From assembly GCF_011038885.2 (NCBI RefSeq), contig NZ_CP064952.1, positions 124,001-188,000 on the forward strand: a DNA stretch of 64,000 bases, written 5' to 3'. Under the pieces are notes generated by a model, which saw nothing but the letters and a program-made list of their open reading frames with translations, ran no database searches and had not been told where the DNA came from. Shown piece by piece: positions 44,346-54,402 of this stretch. This stretch comes from Schaalia sp. ZJ405. GTDB taxonomy: Bacteria; Actinomycetota; Actinomycetes; Actinomycetales; Actinomycetaceae. Made by a program: the position numbers and the translations under genes. How positions within the stretch are numbered: the stretch's first letter is position 1; every line of letters begins with the position of its first letter.

Positions 44346-45733
44346 GACGCGCTCCCCTCAAGGACCGGTTCCTGGATCCCAGAGTTCCACGGTGCGGGAG
44401 CGGCAGCGGGTCTGCGCGCGGCGTCGGAGACGCGGATGAGGAGGGCAACCGTGATCCATGACGACACCATTGAGGAACCGCCGGCGGCGAGGAACGGAGC
44501 GGTTAGGCCCGTCAGCGGAATAATTCGGGTGATTCCGCCGAGGACAACAAAAAGCTGAATCGCCAGCGAGAAACTCAGGCCAGTGGCGAGGAGTTTCCCA
44601 AAACCGTCGCGCACTGAAATCGCAGCGCGCATTCCCCGCTCAATGAGGATGAGGTAGAGCATGAGGATCGCGAAGAGCCCAACCATGCCGAGTTCCTCGG
44701 CCAGTGACGACAGAATGAAGTCAGAATTCGCCAGAGGAACAAGCTGCGGGTAGCCGCGCCCCCACCCGGTTCCAAACAGGCCACCGGAGGCCTGTCCGAA
44801 AAGAGACTGAACAACCTGGAATGAGCCGCCGTTTGCGTTGTACACGTCATGGTCGAGGGCGTGAATCCACACGGAGAAGCGGCGCGCAACGTGAGGAAAT
44901 GCGCGGATCGCCACGAACACTGCGGGAACGAACATGACGAAACCGATGACTAACCAGGACACGCGATTCGTTGCAACGTAAAGCATCGCAACGAAAAGGG
45001 AGAAGAACAGCAGCGAGGTTCCCAGATCGCGCTGGAGGACGAGAATGGCGATACCAATGAGCCACGTCGTCAAGATCGGGCCGAGATCACGGGCACGAGG
45101 CAGACGTAATCCGAGGACTTTGCGTCCCCCGATCGCCAAGTTGTCTCGGTTGGTCACGAGGTATCCGGCGAAGAATATCGCCAGCGTGATCTTGACGAGC
45201 TCACCCGGTTGGAAACTGAACGTTCCCAGCCGAATCCATACGCGCGCTCCGTAGGTTTCCTGACCAAGCCCCGGAAGCATCGGGAGAAGAAGGAGGAGGA
45301 GTGAAAGGAAACCGAAGGTGTAGGTGAAGCGTCTGAGCTTGCGGTGATCGCGAAGAACAATGAGGATGACGGCGGCGACGGCAATGGCAATGCCGGCAAA
45401 AACCAGCTGCCGGATCCCCACAGTTGCTTGACCGAGAGCCCTGTAGGACAGGTCAAGACGGTAAATCATGGCCAGGCCCAGACCTGTGAGCGCCACGGCG
45501 ATCGGAAGGATCACCGGGTCGGCGTAGGGCGCAAGAAAATGTACCCCGACCTCGGCAATGATCGCGAGGATCACGAGGACGACGATGTGGCGCGTCAGAT
45601 TACCGGGAGGCTGACCCGTCCGGTTAATCGAGGTGAGTACGTAACCACCGATCCCCACGGTCAGCGCCGCAAGAAGAAGGATGATTTCTGTGATTCGGCG
45701 GGGTCTGGCGGGTGCAATCGATACGGTCGCCAT
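44342..45733 (-). CDS. rodA: SEDS-family peptidoglycan glycosyltransferase (RodA/FtsW)
   Basis: This 463-residue protein has about ten membrane segments, the SEDS motifs GLAMIYRLDL, WIRLGTFSFQPGELVKI, QRDLGTSLLFF and the C-terminal GLTAPFLAAGGSSMV. It polymerises lipid II together with PbpA. It overlaps pstP upstream and pbpA downstream. Confidence 0.95.
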   Translation of the reverse strand: MATVSIAPARPRRITEIILLLAALTVGIGGYVLTSINRTGQPPGNLTRHIVVLVILAIIAEVGVHFLAPYADPVILPIAVALTGLGLAMIYRLDLSYRALGQATVGIRQLVFAGIAIAVAAVILIVLRDHRKLRRFTYTFGFLSLLLLLLPMLPGLGQETYGARVWIRLGTFSFQPGELVKITLAIFFAGYLVTNRDNLAIGGRKVLGLRLPRARDLGPILTTWLIGIAILVLQRDLGTSLLFFSLFVAMLYVATNRVSWLVIGFVMFVPAVFVAIRAFPHVARRFSVWIHALDHDVYNANGGSFQVVQSLFGQASGGLFGTGWGRGYPQLVPLANSDFILSSLAEELGMVGLFAILMLYLILIERGMRAAISVRDGFGKLLATGLSFSLAIQLFVVLGGITRIIPLTGLTAPFLAAGGSSMVSSWITVALLIRVSDAARRPAAAPAPWNSGIQEPVLEGSAS

Positions 45734-47010
45734 CAGCTGCGACCTCCCGACTGACTGCCGGACTGCTGGGCGCCTGACTGCCCGCCGAGCCCAAGTTCGG
45801 CTCGACGCGCCGCGGACTCCTCAAGACCTGCGATGTAGTCGTCAATCTCCTCACGGGATGACCGAACAACGGGCTCCGTCAGACGCTGACGGTCAACAGG
45901 AGACAGATCCTTGAGCTGAACGTCGGTGACTTCAATGGCATGGGAAAGCTGCCACGAGCCCAGCGACTGCGGGATTCCCTGGTGAATGACAACGCGGCCA
46001 TCGTTGCCGATTGCGTAGTACTGGTGCTGCGTCCACACCCAGCCCAGCCACGCAGACACAATGATGACAGCGGCAAGGAAGGCCGCTGACACAAGCGGCC
46101 ACCACCGGCGAGGTTGCGGTGAACTGTCTTCTCCGTCGTCAGGATCATCAACGGATGGTGCTGACGTGTGCAAGGCTGCGGCCCGCGCGGCGGCACCGCT
46201 TCCTCCACGGCTTGCCGCATGACGATCCACGGCTGCGGCACCAACGATCTGCGGCGGATCCGGAGCGTAGGAACCAGAGGCGACAATGTCGGCAACGACG
46301 CAGGTGATGTTGTCGGGACCGCCGGCAAGTAGCGCCAAGCGGATCAGTTCCTCCGCGCAGTCGCCCGGATCCTGCGTGTCAGCGAGAACTGTCCCAATTG
46401 TTTCCGGCGACACAACACCGGACAATCCGTCTGAGCAGAGAAGCCACCGATCACCGAGGACGGCCTCACGTACCGTCTCATCCGGGCTCACGTCGGCTTG
46501 AGCATCACCGAGGATCTTGAGGACAACGTTACGATTGGGATGATGTTCAGCCTCTTCGGGCGTAATTTGTCCGCTATCGACGAGGTATTGAACGAAGGAA
46601 TGATCCGTTGTGACCTGAGTGAGCGTTGTTCCCCGCAAAACGTATGCGCGCGAATCTCCAATGTGGACCATCGCCAAACGGTTCCCCGTCCGCATCACCG
46701 CGATACATGTGGTTCCCAGGCCCGCCAACGCGGGATCGTGCGCCGACCGGTCTGATAACTCGTCGTGCGCGGCCATCAACGCGTCCCGTAGGAGCGGAAG
46801 CATCTGATCGGAAGAATGTGTGTCCGTGTCTAGGGGAACGAGATGTGCCAGAGCCACTGACGAGGCAATGTCACCTCCGGCGGGCCCTCCCATTCCATCA
46901 GCAAGAACGAGAAGATTGGCTCCCGCGTAACCGGAATCCTGGTTGTTGGAGCGGACGAGGCCGACGTCTGAGCGGGCCGCCGCGTGAAACTCAATCGGTT
47001 GGGTGGCCAT
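45733..47010 (-). CDS. pstP: PP2C-type Ser/Thr phosphatase PstP
   Basis: This 425-residue membrane phosphatase reverses PknA/PknB signalling. The PP2C domain (about 1-240) has metal-binding VRSNNQDSG, VLADGMGG, VHIGDSRAY, LCSDGLSGVV and GGPDNITCVV. A linker is followed by one membrane segment at about 305-327 and an extracellular C-terminal region ending in Gln/Ser/Gly repeats. It lies between fhaB and rodA. Confidence 0.96.
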   Translation of the reverse strand: MATQPIEFHAAARSDVGLVRSNNQDSGYAGANLLVLADGMGGPAGGDIASSVALAHLVPLDTDTHSSDQMLPLLRDALMAAHDELSDRSAHDPALAGLGTTCIAVMRTGNRLAMVHIGDSRAYVLRGTTLTQVTTDHSFVQYLVDSGQITPEEAEHHPNRNVVLKILGDAQADVSPDETVREAVLGDRWLLCSDGLSGVVSPETIGTVLADTQDPGDCAEELIRLALLAGGPDNITCVVADIVASGSYAPDPPQIVGAAAVDRHAASRGGSGAAARAAALHTSAPSVDDPDDGEDSSPQPRRWWPLVSAAFLAAVIIVSAWLGWVWTQHQYYAIGNDGRVVIHQGIPQSLGSWQLSHAIEVTDVQLKDLSPVDRQRLTEPVVRSSREEIDDYIAGLEESAARRAELGLGGQSGAQQSGSQSGGRS

Positions 47011-47011
47011 G

Positions 47012-47512
47012 TCACCTCACCAATTCGAGCGTTGTCTGCCCGATCCGAATAACGTCGCCGGCCTTGAGCAGCTGCGGATGAGAGAGGCGCTCGTCGTCAA
47101 CGAAGGTGCCGTTGCGGGAACTGAGGTCTTCAATGAACCAACCCTCGGCGCTGGGAGACAGGGTTGCGTGTCGACTAGATGCGTACTCGTCCTCGATCAC
47201 CAGAGTGCACGAGGGAGAACGGCCGATGGTGATGGGAGTGGACCCCAGGGGAATGACCGTGCCAACAAGGGGCCCTCCCGTCAGAAGGAGATTCGTTGGA
47301 TTCTGCGTCTGGTTTCCTCGACTACGTGCAGCTTTGCGCTCGCGGCGGCTCTCGCGACGACGCTGATCAGCTTCTTTGCGTCCCTTTCCTCGGGGTGTGA
47401 CAACGGTGCCGAAGATGTCGCGGCGCAGGGTGTTGACGGCGCCGAGGACGAGCAGCCACAGGAGTACAAGGAATCCCAAGCGAAAAACGGTGAACGCGAG
47501 GTCTGTGGTCAT
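47012..47512 (-). CDS. fhaB: FHA-domain membrane protein FhaB
   Basis: This 166-residue protein has an N-terminal membrane segment (VFRLGFLVLLWLLVLGAV), a basic linker and a C-terminal FHA domain (ITIGRSPSC, SSRHATLS, DLSSRNGTFVDD) that binds phosphothreonine peptides made by PknA/PknB. The ATG at 47512 overlaps the fhaA stop (ATGA). Confidence 0.94.
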   Translation of the reverse strand: MTTDLAFTVFRLGFLVLLWLLVLGAVNTLRRDIFGTVVTPRGKGRKEADQRRRESRRERKAARSRGNQTQNPTNLLLTGGPLVGTVIPLGSTPITIGRSPSCTLVIEDEYASSRHATLSPSAEGWFIEDLSSRNGTFVDDERLSHPQLLKAGDVIRIGQTTLELVR

Positions 47513-48213
47513 TGATTTCCGTCCTCTTCTGGGTGAGTCCAAAAGAGGATCCGCGTTCGACCGATGACGATTTGGTTGCCGTCGAGGAGTGTGGCGGCGT
47601 CGATCTTGTGGCCTTCAACGTATGTGCCGTTTGTTGATCCCAGGTCGGTCGCAATAACCCCGGTTGGGGTGATCCGAAGTTCAAGGTGGCGCCTGGAAAC
47701 CCCGGAGTCATTGACAACAATGTCGGCCTCGGATCCGCGACCGATGACGGTGACGGGTTCAGTGAGCAGCCATTTCTCTTCGCCGATGTCGAGAATCGGA
47801 TGCTCGGGGGAGGCCGAGGAGGCCGTTGCGGGGGCAGCGGCGCCACGTCGATTCTCCGCTTCGACGCGCAGCGTCCCCGTCATCTCCGTGGAATCTTCAC
47901 GGAAATCGATCGTCACGGGGCCAAGGAGAGCGTATCCGTGAGACGCTGCGTGTTCGGTCACCTGCTGGCTGAATTCGTCGGCGAGGACGTCAAGGTCTGC
48001 TTCGAGGGAATCGAGGTCGGCTTTGGCCGCATGAATAGTGAAATGATTTGCCGCGATAACACGATCGGATGAGACCTCTTGGACAGAATCATCAAGGGCC
48101 CGGCGAATCGCAGACGTGACGTCGACGGGCTTGATTCCCGACCGAAACACACGGGAAAAGGCACTATTCACGCCTTTTTCCACCGCGTGTTCAAAGCGGT
48201 CGAAGATGCTCAT
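47509..48213 (-). CDS. fhaA: FHA-domain protein FhaA (DUF3662-FHA)
   Basis: This 234-residue cytoplasmic protein has an N-terminal DUF3662 domain (FDRFEHAVEKGVNSAFSRVFRSGIKPVDVTSAIRRALDD) and a C-terminal FHA domain (IGRGSEADIVV, SRRHLEL, LGSTNGTYVEG). It recruits phosphorylated envelope regulators such as MviN in mycobacteria. It is the first gene of the operon; ATG 48213 has GAGGAGAC upstream. Confidence 0.95.
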   Translation of the reverse strand: MSIFDRFEHAVEKGVNSAFSRVFRSGIKPVDVTSAIRRALDDSVQEVSSDRVIAANHFTIHAAKADLDSLEADLDVLADEFSQQVTEHAASHGYALLGPVTIDFREDSTEMTGTLRVEAENRRGAAAPATASSASPEHPILDIGEEKWLLTEPVTVIGRGSEADIVVNDSGVSRRHLELRITPTGVIATDLGSTNGTYVEGHKIDAATLLDGNQIVIGRTRILFWTHPEEDGNQ

Positions 48214-48642
48214 TGTGTCTCCTCATGCGTGCGGAATACATCCTGACGTACTGCGCTGGCACAGCCAACCACCACCCAGTTTAACCGTCAACGTGAGATT
48301 GAGGGATTTTTGCCTGACAGCCCGCAGCAAAATTCGGAGCATATGCAGAGACAATGCGGTATACAACATGCGTCTTGGCATGAATTAAGGGCCGACCCGA
48401 AGGTCGACCCTCAATCCAATCCCATCAACACAGTGCAGTTTTTCCGAAGGCATCCCCCTACCACAATTATCGACCCATGTGTGTGGGCCGCCGCGGCCCG
48501 GGTCGTATTCCTTTGTGATGACACCCAATGTAGGAGTTCTTTCTGATGAGACGGTTGAATGCGCCTGGGATTTTCCTGGGATTTGGGCTTCTACGGGCAT
48601 ACGACACATCGCGTTCGCAGGTATCAGAGGTCAATACGAACG
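48214..48642. other. 430-bp gap with fhaA promoter region and hairpins; no clear gene
   Basis: This must hold the fhaA operon promoter on the minus strand. A 9-bp hairpin with a UUCG loop on the minus strand (48389-48410) is followed by TTAATTC and looks like a terminator of a minus-strand transcript that starts between it and 48610. The palindromic GGGCCGCCGCGGCCC is at 48484. Short ORFs on both strands (78 and 74 codons) show no codon bias or similarity that I can recognise. Confidence 0.5.
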
Positions 48643-48671
48643 ACGGCCCCAGCCGATATGGCTGGGGCCGT
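48643..48671 (-). terminator. Terminator hairpin after nrdF
   Basis: ACGGCCCCAGCC and GGCTGGGGCCGT pair perfectly (12 bp, 5-nt loop), 20 bp downstream of the nrdF stop on the minus strand. Confidence 0.8.
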
Positions 48672-48691
48672 GTGCTGTCAATGGGATGGGC

Positions 48692-49663
<972 letters not shown>

Positions 49664-49786
49664 TTAGGTGTCCTGCGATTTTACGTCACGTGTGGGGGCG
49701 CGTCGGGGCGGGCGCCTCGTTCGCTGCTGCGTATTCGTATTGACGAGGGCGAGCTGGGCCTCCGAGCGTTTCGGATTTCCGGCGCG

Positions 49787-50353
49787 TTAGTCTCGACTGC
49801 GAAGGAAAACCAACGCCGCTGCGTCAACGAGGATAGCCCCAATCGTCAGGGGAAGAGCCTGACGCGTATGAGCCAGGGCCACTCCCTGTGCGCGGCGACG
49901 CTCCCCGCGGGAGAAGAGCCATTTTTCACAGGCGACGGTTACCCCAATGGACGCTGCGGCAAGACCCGCGCCGATGGCGAGTTCCTTGATCGGAAGTTCG
50001 GCGTCGCCCTCGTCCGTGTCATCACAGTCGGCGTCGTCTGGGGTCTCGTCGTAGGATTCCTCTCCCGCAACGTAGTAGTCAGTGCGATCATCAAAGTCAC
50101 TGGCACGGTCCCACGCGGCCCACCCGGCAACACCGAGAAGTCCAACTTTGAGAAGCGCTCGCACCCCTTTTGACCTGACAAAATCTGGGAGGGCATACCA
50201 GGCGAAGACACTTGCGCCGGTGACGGCGGTGGGGATCAACTGGTGAGGATCCTCTTCAATGGCACTGCGTGTCTCCTCGTACAGCTCGGTAATGTCGAAG
50301 CTTGGTTCCGTCAGGTCACGGGGGGCCGGCAGGCCTGTTGCCGAATCGGTCAT
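49787..50353 (-). CDS. Two- to three-TM membrane protein, unknown function
   Basis: This 188-residue protein has hydrophobic segments near 43-60, 66-82, 124-142 and 163-182, separated by an acidic Asp/Tyr-rich loop (DYYVAGEESYDETPDD). The start ATG 50353 is preceded by CAAGGAGAC, a strong ribosome site. I do not recognise the family. A variant dispersed motif (TTGACGAGGGCGAG, 49740) lies just after its stop. Confidence 0.7.
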   Translation of the reverse strand: MTDSATGLPAPRDLTEPSFDITELYEETRSAIEEDPHQLIPTAVTGASVFAWYALPDFVRSKGVRALLKVGLLGVAGWAAWDRASDFDDRTDYYVAGEESYDETPDDADCDDTDEGDAELPIKELAIGAGLAAASIGVTVACEKWLFSRGERRRAQGVALAHTRQALPLTIGAILVDAAALVFLRSRD

Positions 50354-50564
50354 GATGTCTCCTTGGTTGAGGCTGCCTCCACTCTAACGGCCCCGCGGGT
50401 GTTTGTGTATGGGGGAGGACGCACGTGAGGATAAATTGCGAAAGCTCGGGCACGCGAGTAAAGACACTCACTCATCCAGACTGCCCGAGTTCTCACAGGT
50501 GGAAACTCTCCTCACCCGCGTGAAGGACGACACCCGATCCGTACACCCAGGTCCCGTGCGGTAC

Positions 50565-51878
50565 CTAATCGTTGAGCATGGCGTGCAGGTGGTCGAAGAC
50601 TTTACCTCCCGACGCCCTGACTCCGTCATGCTGATACTCATTCGTCACCCACGTGCGGACACCCGGAACAACAGACGCGGTGTCCAAGGAAAGCTCGCGA
50701 GGAACAAACATGTCGTCGTAGTAGACCGCCGCGGCCACGGGAACCGTGTTCGAGGCCAACACATCGGGCAGATAGACGGGATTCCAATCTGATTTTTCAG
50801 CGAGTTCATTCGCCGTACCCGCCAGGTGACGAAGAGTAGGATCCTCGTCGAAAATCGTCCGCATCATGTGCTCACCGGTAAGGAAGTACGGCTCGTCCTC
50901 GTTGAGCGGATCGGCGTCTTTGGCGAAACCGGGGATTTCTTCGGCGAGGCGATCGGCAGCCCACCTCGTCCTCGTCCCCGCTAAATCGGGGGTCGCTCCG
51001 GCGTAAATGGACTCTTGGAGAACCCCGTACATGGGAACCATCGCGACTTCGGAGGCTACCTGGTGGAGGAAATTCTCCGAGAGGCGCCGCTGGCCGCGCA
51101 CACTCACCCACGGGCATTCCACAAGATAGTGGAGCATGTCGAATCGGGTGTCCAACCCCAGGCCAATGCCGATCATGCGGAAACGTTCAGTGGAGAGGCG
51201 CTCGCCCGTGGGAAGGAACTCCTCGGTATCGCGCAGGTGCGCGGCAATTTCGCGGATCGTGCGTTCGTCCCAGGGATAGCGATCAAGATAGGCGCGGTTG
51301 CGCACAGCGGTCGCTGCGTAGGTCTGACGGTAGATGTCATCAATGGGGACGAGGCCGGGCAGTCCGCCGGTAATAAGCGAGGCCGCCAGGCCCTCAGGTG
51401 CTAGTGACAGATAGCTCAACGTGATGAAGCCGCCGAAGCTCTGCCCCAGTGAGGTCCACGGAGCGCCACCGGTGATTTCCTTACGCAGAGCCTCGGCATC
51501 GCGAACAATCTGGTCCTGTCGGAAGAACGACAAGTAGTGGGCGCGCTCGGCATCGGAGGCGAAGGACGACAGGTACTGCCAGTCCATGTGTGTTGACTGT
51601 CCGGTGCCACGTTGGTCAAGCAGGACAACGCGGTAATGCTCAAGGGCTCGTCCGATCCACCCGTCACGGAAGTCGCTTTGACGTGGGGATGCTCCCCCGG
51701 GACCACCTTGCAAGAAGACGAGGTGGGGGAGGGACTCCCCGCCGGAGCGCACGATTTCGCGTGCGAATATGCCGATTGAGGGATTATCGGGTCCGGTGGG
51801 ACGCGAATGGTCAAGAGGAACCTCAATGCGGTGTTCGTTGATCGTGCAGGAATGCTGGGTGTACGTCAGCGTCATCAT
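50565..51878 (-). CDS. Proline iminopeptidase-like alpha/beta hydrolase
   Basis: This 437-residue S33-family peptidase has the oxyanion motif LQGGPGGASP, DQRGTGQS, the nucleophile SLGQSFGGF (Ser about residue 146) and His in NEYQHDG near the C-terminus. It should release N-terminal proline from peptides. No ribosome site is clear at 51878 or 51875, so the start is uncertain. Two dispersed-motif copies (50893, 50966) encode LNEDEP and GTRTRW. Confidence 0.88.
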   Translation of the reverse strand: MMTLTYTQHSCTINEHRIEVPLDHSRPTGPDNPSIGIFAREIVRSGGESLPHLVFLQGGPGGASPRQSDFRDGWIGRALEHYRVVLLDQRGTGQSTHMDWQYLSSFASDAERAHYLSFFRQDQIVRDAEALRKEITGGAPWTSLGQSFGGFITLSYLSLAPEGLAASLITGGLPGLVPIDDIYRQTYAATAVRNRAYLDRYPWDERTIREIAAHLRDTEEFLPTGERLSTERFRMIGIGLGLDTRFDMLHYLVECPWVSVRGQRRLSENFLHQVASEVAMVPMYGVLQESIYAGATPDLAGTRTRWAADRLAEEIPGFAKDADPLNEDEPYFLTGEHMMRTIFDEDPTLRHLAGTANELAEKSDWNPVYLPDVLASNTVPVAAAVYYDDMFVPRELSLDTASVVPGVRTWVTNEYQHDGVRASGGKVFDHLHAMLND

Positions 51879-51972
51879 GCATGTGAGCATATCGGGTTGG
51901 CTGGCTCTCAGTCGGCGTTATCGGTTGCACCGCACAATCGCATGGGCGAGGCGAATGCGGATAGGCGAGGAG

Positions 51973-52016
51973 GGGGCGAGGGCGTGGCCGAGTGCGGAGG
52001 GGCGAGGGCGTGGCCG
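51973..52016 (+). repeat. Short direct repeat upstream of the iminopeptidase gene
   Basis: GGGGCGAGGGCGTGGCCG occurs at 51973 and again at 51999, a 26-bp period. It sits in the gap between the divergent/parallel peptidase and azlD ends. The significance is unknown. Confidence 0.75.
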
Positions 52017-52034
52017 TGGCCAGAATCGTCTGGA

Positions 52035-52367
52035 CTACGCGAAGGTCGACAGAAGAACAACGTACGTGACGGTCCCCGCCGCGACGGAAAGAATGAGACG
52101 TCGGCCAAAAATCAGGTGAACGACGGCGGTGACTGCGGCGGCGAGAATGGCAATCCACCAGGTGGGAGAGGCTTGTTCAATGCCGTCGCGCAGCGTCGCG
52201 GCAACGAGGATCACCATGATTCCCGCGGGCATCCACGCTGCCATGTTCCCAACGAAACGGGAATCCCGCAGAGGTTCGAGGATCGCGAAAGGAATGGCGC
52301 GCAGCCCGAAGTCAATGAGGAAGACAACGACGAGAATCCCCAGAAGGTACAGCACGGAGATATTCAT
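52035..52367 (-). CDS. azlD: AzlD-family branched-chain amino acid export subunit
   Basis: This 110-residue protein has three or four membrane segments and the AzlD core (LGILVVVFLIDFGLRAIPFAIL, WMPAGIMVILVAATL). It functions with AzlC. Its ATG overlaps the azlC stop by 4 bp. Confidence 0.88.
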   Translation of the reverse strand: MNISVLYLLGILVVVFLIDFGLRAIPFAILEPLRDSRFVGNMAAWMPAGIMVILVAATLRDGIEQASPTWWIAILAAAVTAVVHLIFGRRLILSVAAGTVTYVVLLSTFA

Positions 52368-53200
52368 TCGCGAGAACCTCCCGTACGTGCCGAGACATTG
52401 GACGACTCAGATTCGGCGCCGGAATCTTCCCCGGGCGTTGGAGACACCCGATCGCCGAGGACGTCCGGGGATGGACCGTTCGGATTCGAGCGTGTTGTGA
52501 GCACATGCCTGAAGCACAAAATTGCGACGAACAGAAGGAGCGCGGCAAGCAGTGATTGATCGGGGAACGCTCCGAGTGCCACGAGGTAGGAAGCGCCCGC
52601 CAGAAGAACGGAAGGCAGTTCTTTGAGCGTCCGGGCTGCATCTAATGCCAGCGTGATGAACATGGCGCACAAAGCGAAATCCAGTCCCGGAATGGGCTGG
52701 GGAATGAGTGAGCCCGCACCTACTCCAACCAGGCCGGACACCACCCATGTTGCCTGGAATGTCACCTGCATCGCGAGCAAACGAGGTTTCGTCCACCCGT
52801 GGGGCCGCGCAGCCGTCAGTGCGAAAGCCTCATCGACCAGCGCGTACATTGAGTACAGGCGCGCAACCCGTCCCTCAACGACGTGCAGTGGAAACGAGAA
52901 GGCGTAGAACACGTGGCGAAAATTCACCAGGAGCATCGTCACCGCAATCACCGAGATCGGCGAATACTGCGCTGCCATTGCAATGACCAGAAGCTCCGCT
53001 GACCCGGAATACGCCGCCATCGACAGTGCCGGCGCCATCCACCAGGGCATCCCCAGCTGCGCAACAAGTAAGCCGTACGCCATCCCCAGTGGAATGTAGC
53101 CCAGCGCCAAAGGCACCGTCATTTTCACCCCGGTGACAATCTCCATCCGGGGCGGTTGCGCGGGCACCGGGACTGGCGCCGTCTCAACTGATCCGGTCAT
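52364..53200 (-). CDS. azlC: AzlC-family branched-chain amino acid exporter
   Basis: This 278-residue membrane protein contains the AzlC/YgaZ core: PLALGYIPLGMAYGLLVAQLG, MAAYSGSAELLVIAM, NFRHVFYAFSFPL and the ALVDEAFAL motif. The C-terminal 45 residues are a hydrophilic tail absent from short family members. It forms an exporter with AzlD. Confidence 0.9.
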   Translation of the reverse strand: MTGSVETAPVPVPAQPPRMEIVTGVKMTVPLALGYIPLGMAYGLLVAQLGMPWWMAPALSMAAYSGSAELLVIAMAAQYSPISVIAVTMLLVNFRHVFYAFSFPLHVVEGRVARLYSMYALVDEAFALTAARPHGWTKPRLLAMQVTFQATWVVSGLVGVGAGSLIPQPIPGLDFALCAMFITLALDAARTLKELPSVLLAGASYLVALGAFPDQSLLAALLLFVAILCFRHVLTTRSNPNGPSPDVLGDRVSPTPGEDSGAESESSNVSARTGGSRE

Positions 53201-53265
53201 AGTGCCATTGTGCGCGTCCTATAGCTGGTGCGGTTCCTTTGTTTCGTCCCGTGAACCCGCGTGAA

Positions 53266-54210
53266 TTAGCTGATCAGAGTTGACTGATGGTGAACGATCC
53301 GCATTGACGAGGACGAATCCGCACCTTGACCTGCGTTGTCACCCGATGGGTGTTCTCGGGTGCCCCGTGTTCGCCAGATTGAGGTTTCGACCGAGGAACC
53401 GCCGTCCCAACTCAAGGTGTATCGGGTTGTCCATAGTCCCGAGGCGAGGGCGCAAGCTGCGATACGCCCGATCGTCAGTGAGGCTGGAACGGGCCCGAGT
53501 GTTGAATCGGTGACGCGGCCGTTAGGCCACACGCGCCGAAAATCGGGATCTTCGAGCGTGGTAATTGTCTCTTCGTCACCGTTCATCCACGCGAGAATCC
53601 ACGACTTCTCCGAGTCGATAATCTGTGTCGCCTCAGTGTTTTCACTGTTGGATGCCGAGGCGCTGGCTTCCTGAGCCGTTGCGGGGCTCGGTGCCGACTG
53701 AGTGTCCTCATCTTTGGGAGTTGAGGTCTGGATGTGTGATCCGCTCAAGCCCGGTCCTCCCGTTGGAGTTTTTCCGTCTTGATAGGCCTGCGCGCATTCA
53801 CGCGCACGATCGTCCGCCATCTCGTTGAGCCGATGCCCGGCGTGTCCCTTCACCCACTCAAAGGTCACCTGACGACCGCGGATTTCCCGATCAATGTCCT
53901 GGATGACGTCCAGGTTCTTGATCGGTTTCTTGTCGGCCTTGACCCAGCCGCGTTTCTTCCAACCGTGCATCCACTTCGACACGACGTTAATCGCGTATTG
54001 CGAGTCAGCAAGGATATGCAGGGGTTCGTCGGCGTACCCGGCGGCCGCTGTTGCGCGCAACAGCTCGAGGATTGCGGTGAGTTCACCAAGATTATTTGTG
54101 CCGCTTGGCCATCCACCCGCATCCCACCGGTCATCATCAATGACCCACGCCCATCCGGCGGGACCTGGGTTACCGAGTGAGGATCCATCAGCAGCGGCGG
54201 TAATTGTCAT
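53266..54210 (-). CDS. rnhA: Ribonuclease HI with C-terminal DUF4440-like domain
   Basis: The first 145 of 314 residues are a complete RNase HI with active-site Asp in AADGSSLGNPGP, Glu in NNLGELTA, Asp in LADSQYAI and Asp in NEMADDRA, plus the KGHAGH loop. It degrades RNA in RNA-DNA hybrids. A Ser/Thr/Ala linker (about 160-200) leads to a second domain (SWILAWMNGDEETITTLEDPDFRRVWPNG...) that looks like an NTF2/DUF4440-type fold. This fusion is unusual. The extreme C-terminus (GADSSSSMRIVHH) contains a dispersed-motif copy. Confidence 0.85.
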   Translation of the reverse strand: MTITAAADGSSLGNPGPAGWAWVIDDDRWDAGGWPSGTNNLGELTAILELLRATAAAGYADEPLHILADSQYAINVVSKWMHGWKKRGWVKADKKPIKNLDVIQDIDREIRGRQVTFEWVKGHAGHRLNEMADDRARECAQAYQDGKTPTGGPGLSGSHIQTSTPKDEDTQSAPSPATAQEASASASNSENTEATQIIDSEKSWILAWMNGDEETITTLEDPDFRRVWPNGRVTDSTLGPVPASLTIGRIAACALASGLWTTRYTLSWDGGSSVETSIWRTRGTREHPSGDNAGQGADSSSSMRIVHHQSTLIS

Positions 54211-54284
54211 GACGCACATCGTAGTTGACGCCGGATAGCCTGATCGACGACGTTTCTGGAGCGCTGGAAACCGTGGAACACTGC

Positions 54285-54318
54285 GTTGACCCCGAGGCCG
54301 CACGGCCTCGGGGTCAAC
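54285..54318. terminator. Perfect 15-bp hairpin between the MacB-type permease and rnhA
   Basis: GTTGACCCCGAGGCC and GGCCTCGGGGTCAAC are separated by GCAC. There is no T-run. It lies downstream of the exporter operon on the minus strand and most likely ends or stabilises that transcript. Confidence 0.7.
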
Positions 54319-54402
54319 ATGGAGTGATCATCCACGACACACCCACATCACGTTGGTGAATGTGTCAGATGATGCGGAAATGGCAGCGGAGCCTTTGGTT
54401 CC

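Noticed and set aside
47686..48072. Long plus-strand frames opposite fhaA, pstP and other high-GC genes
   Set aside because: They are mirror frames of strongly supported genes and contain no recognisable domains.
48310..48609. Small proteins of 78 (+) and 74 (-) codons in the fhaA-nrdF gap
   Set aside because: No ribosome site, no recognisable motif, and one ends inside a hairpin; left as unassigned sequence.
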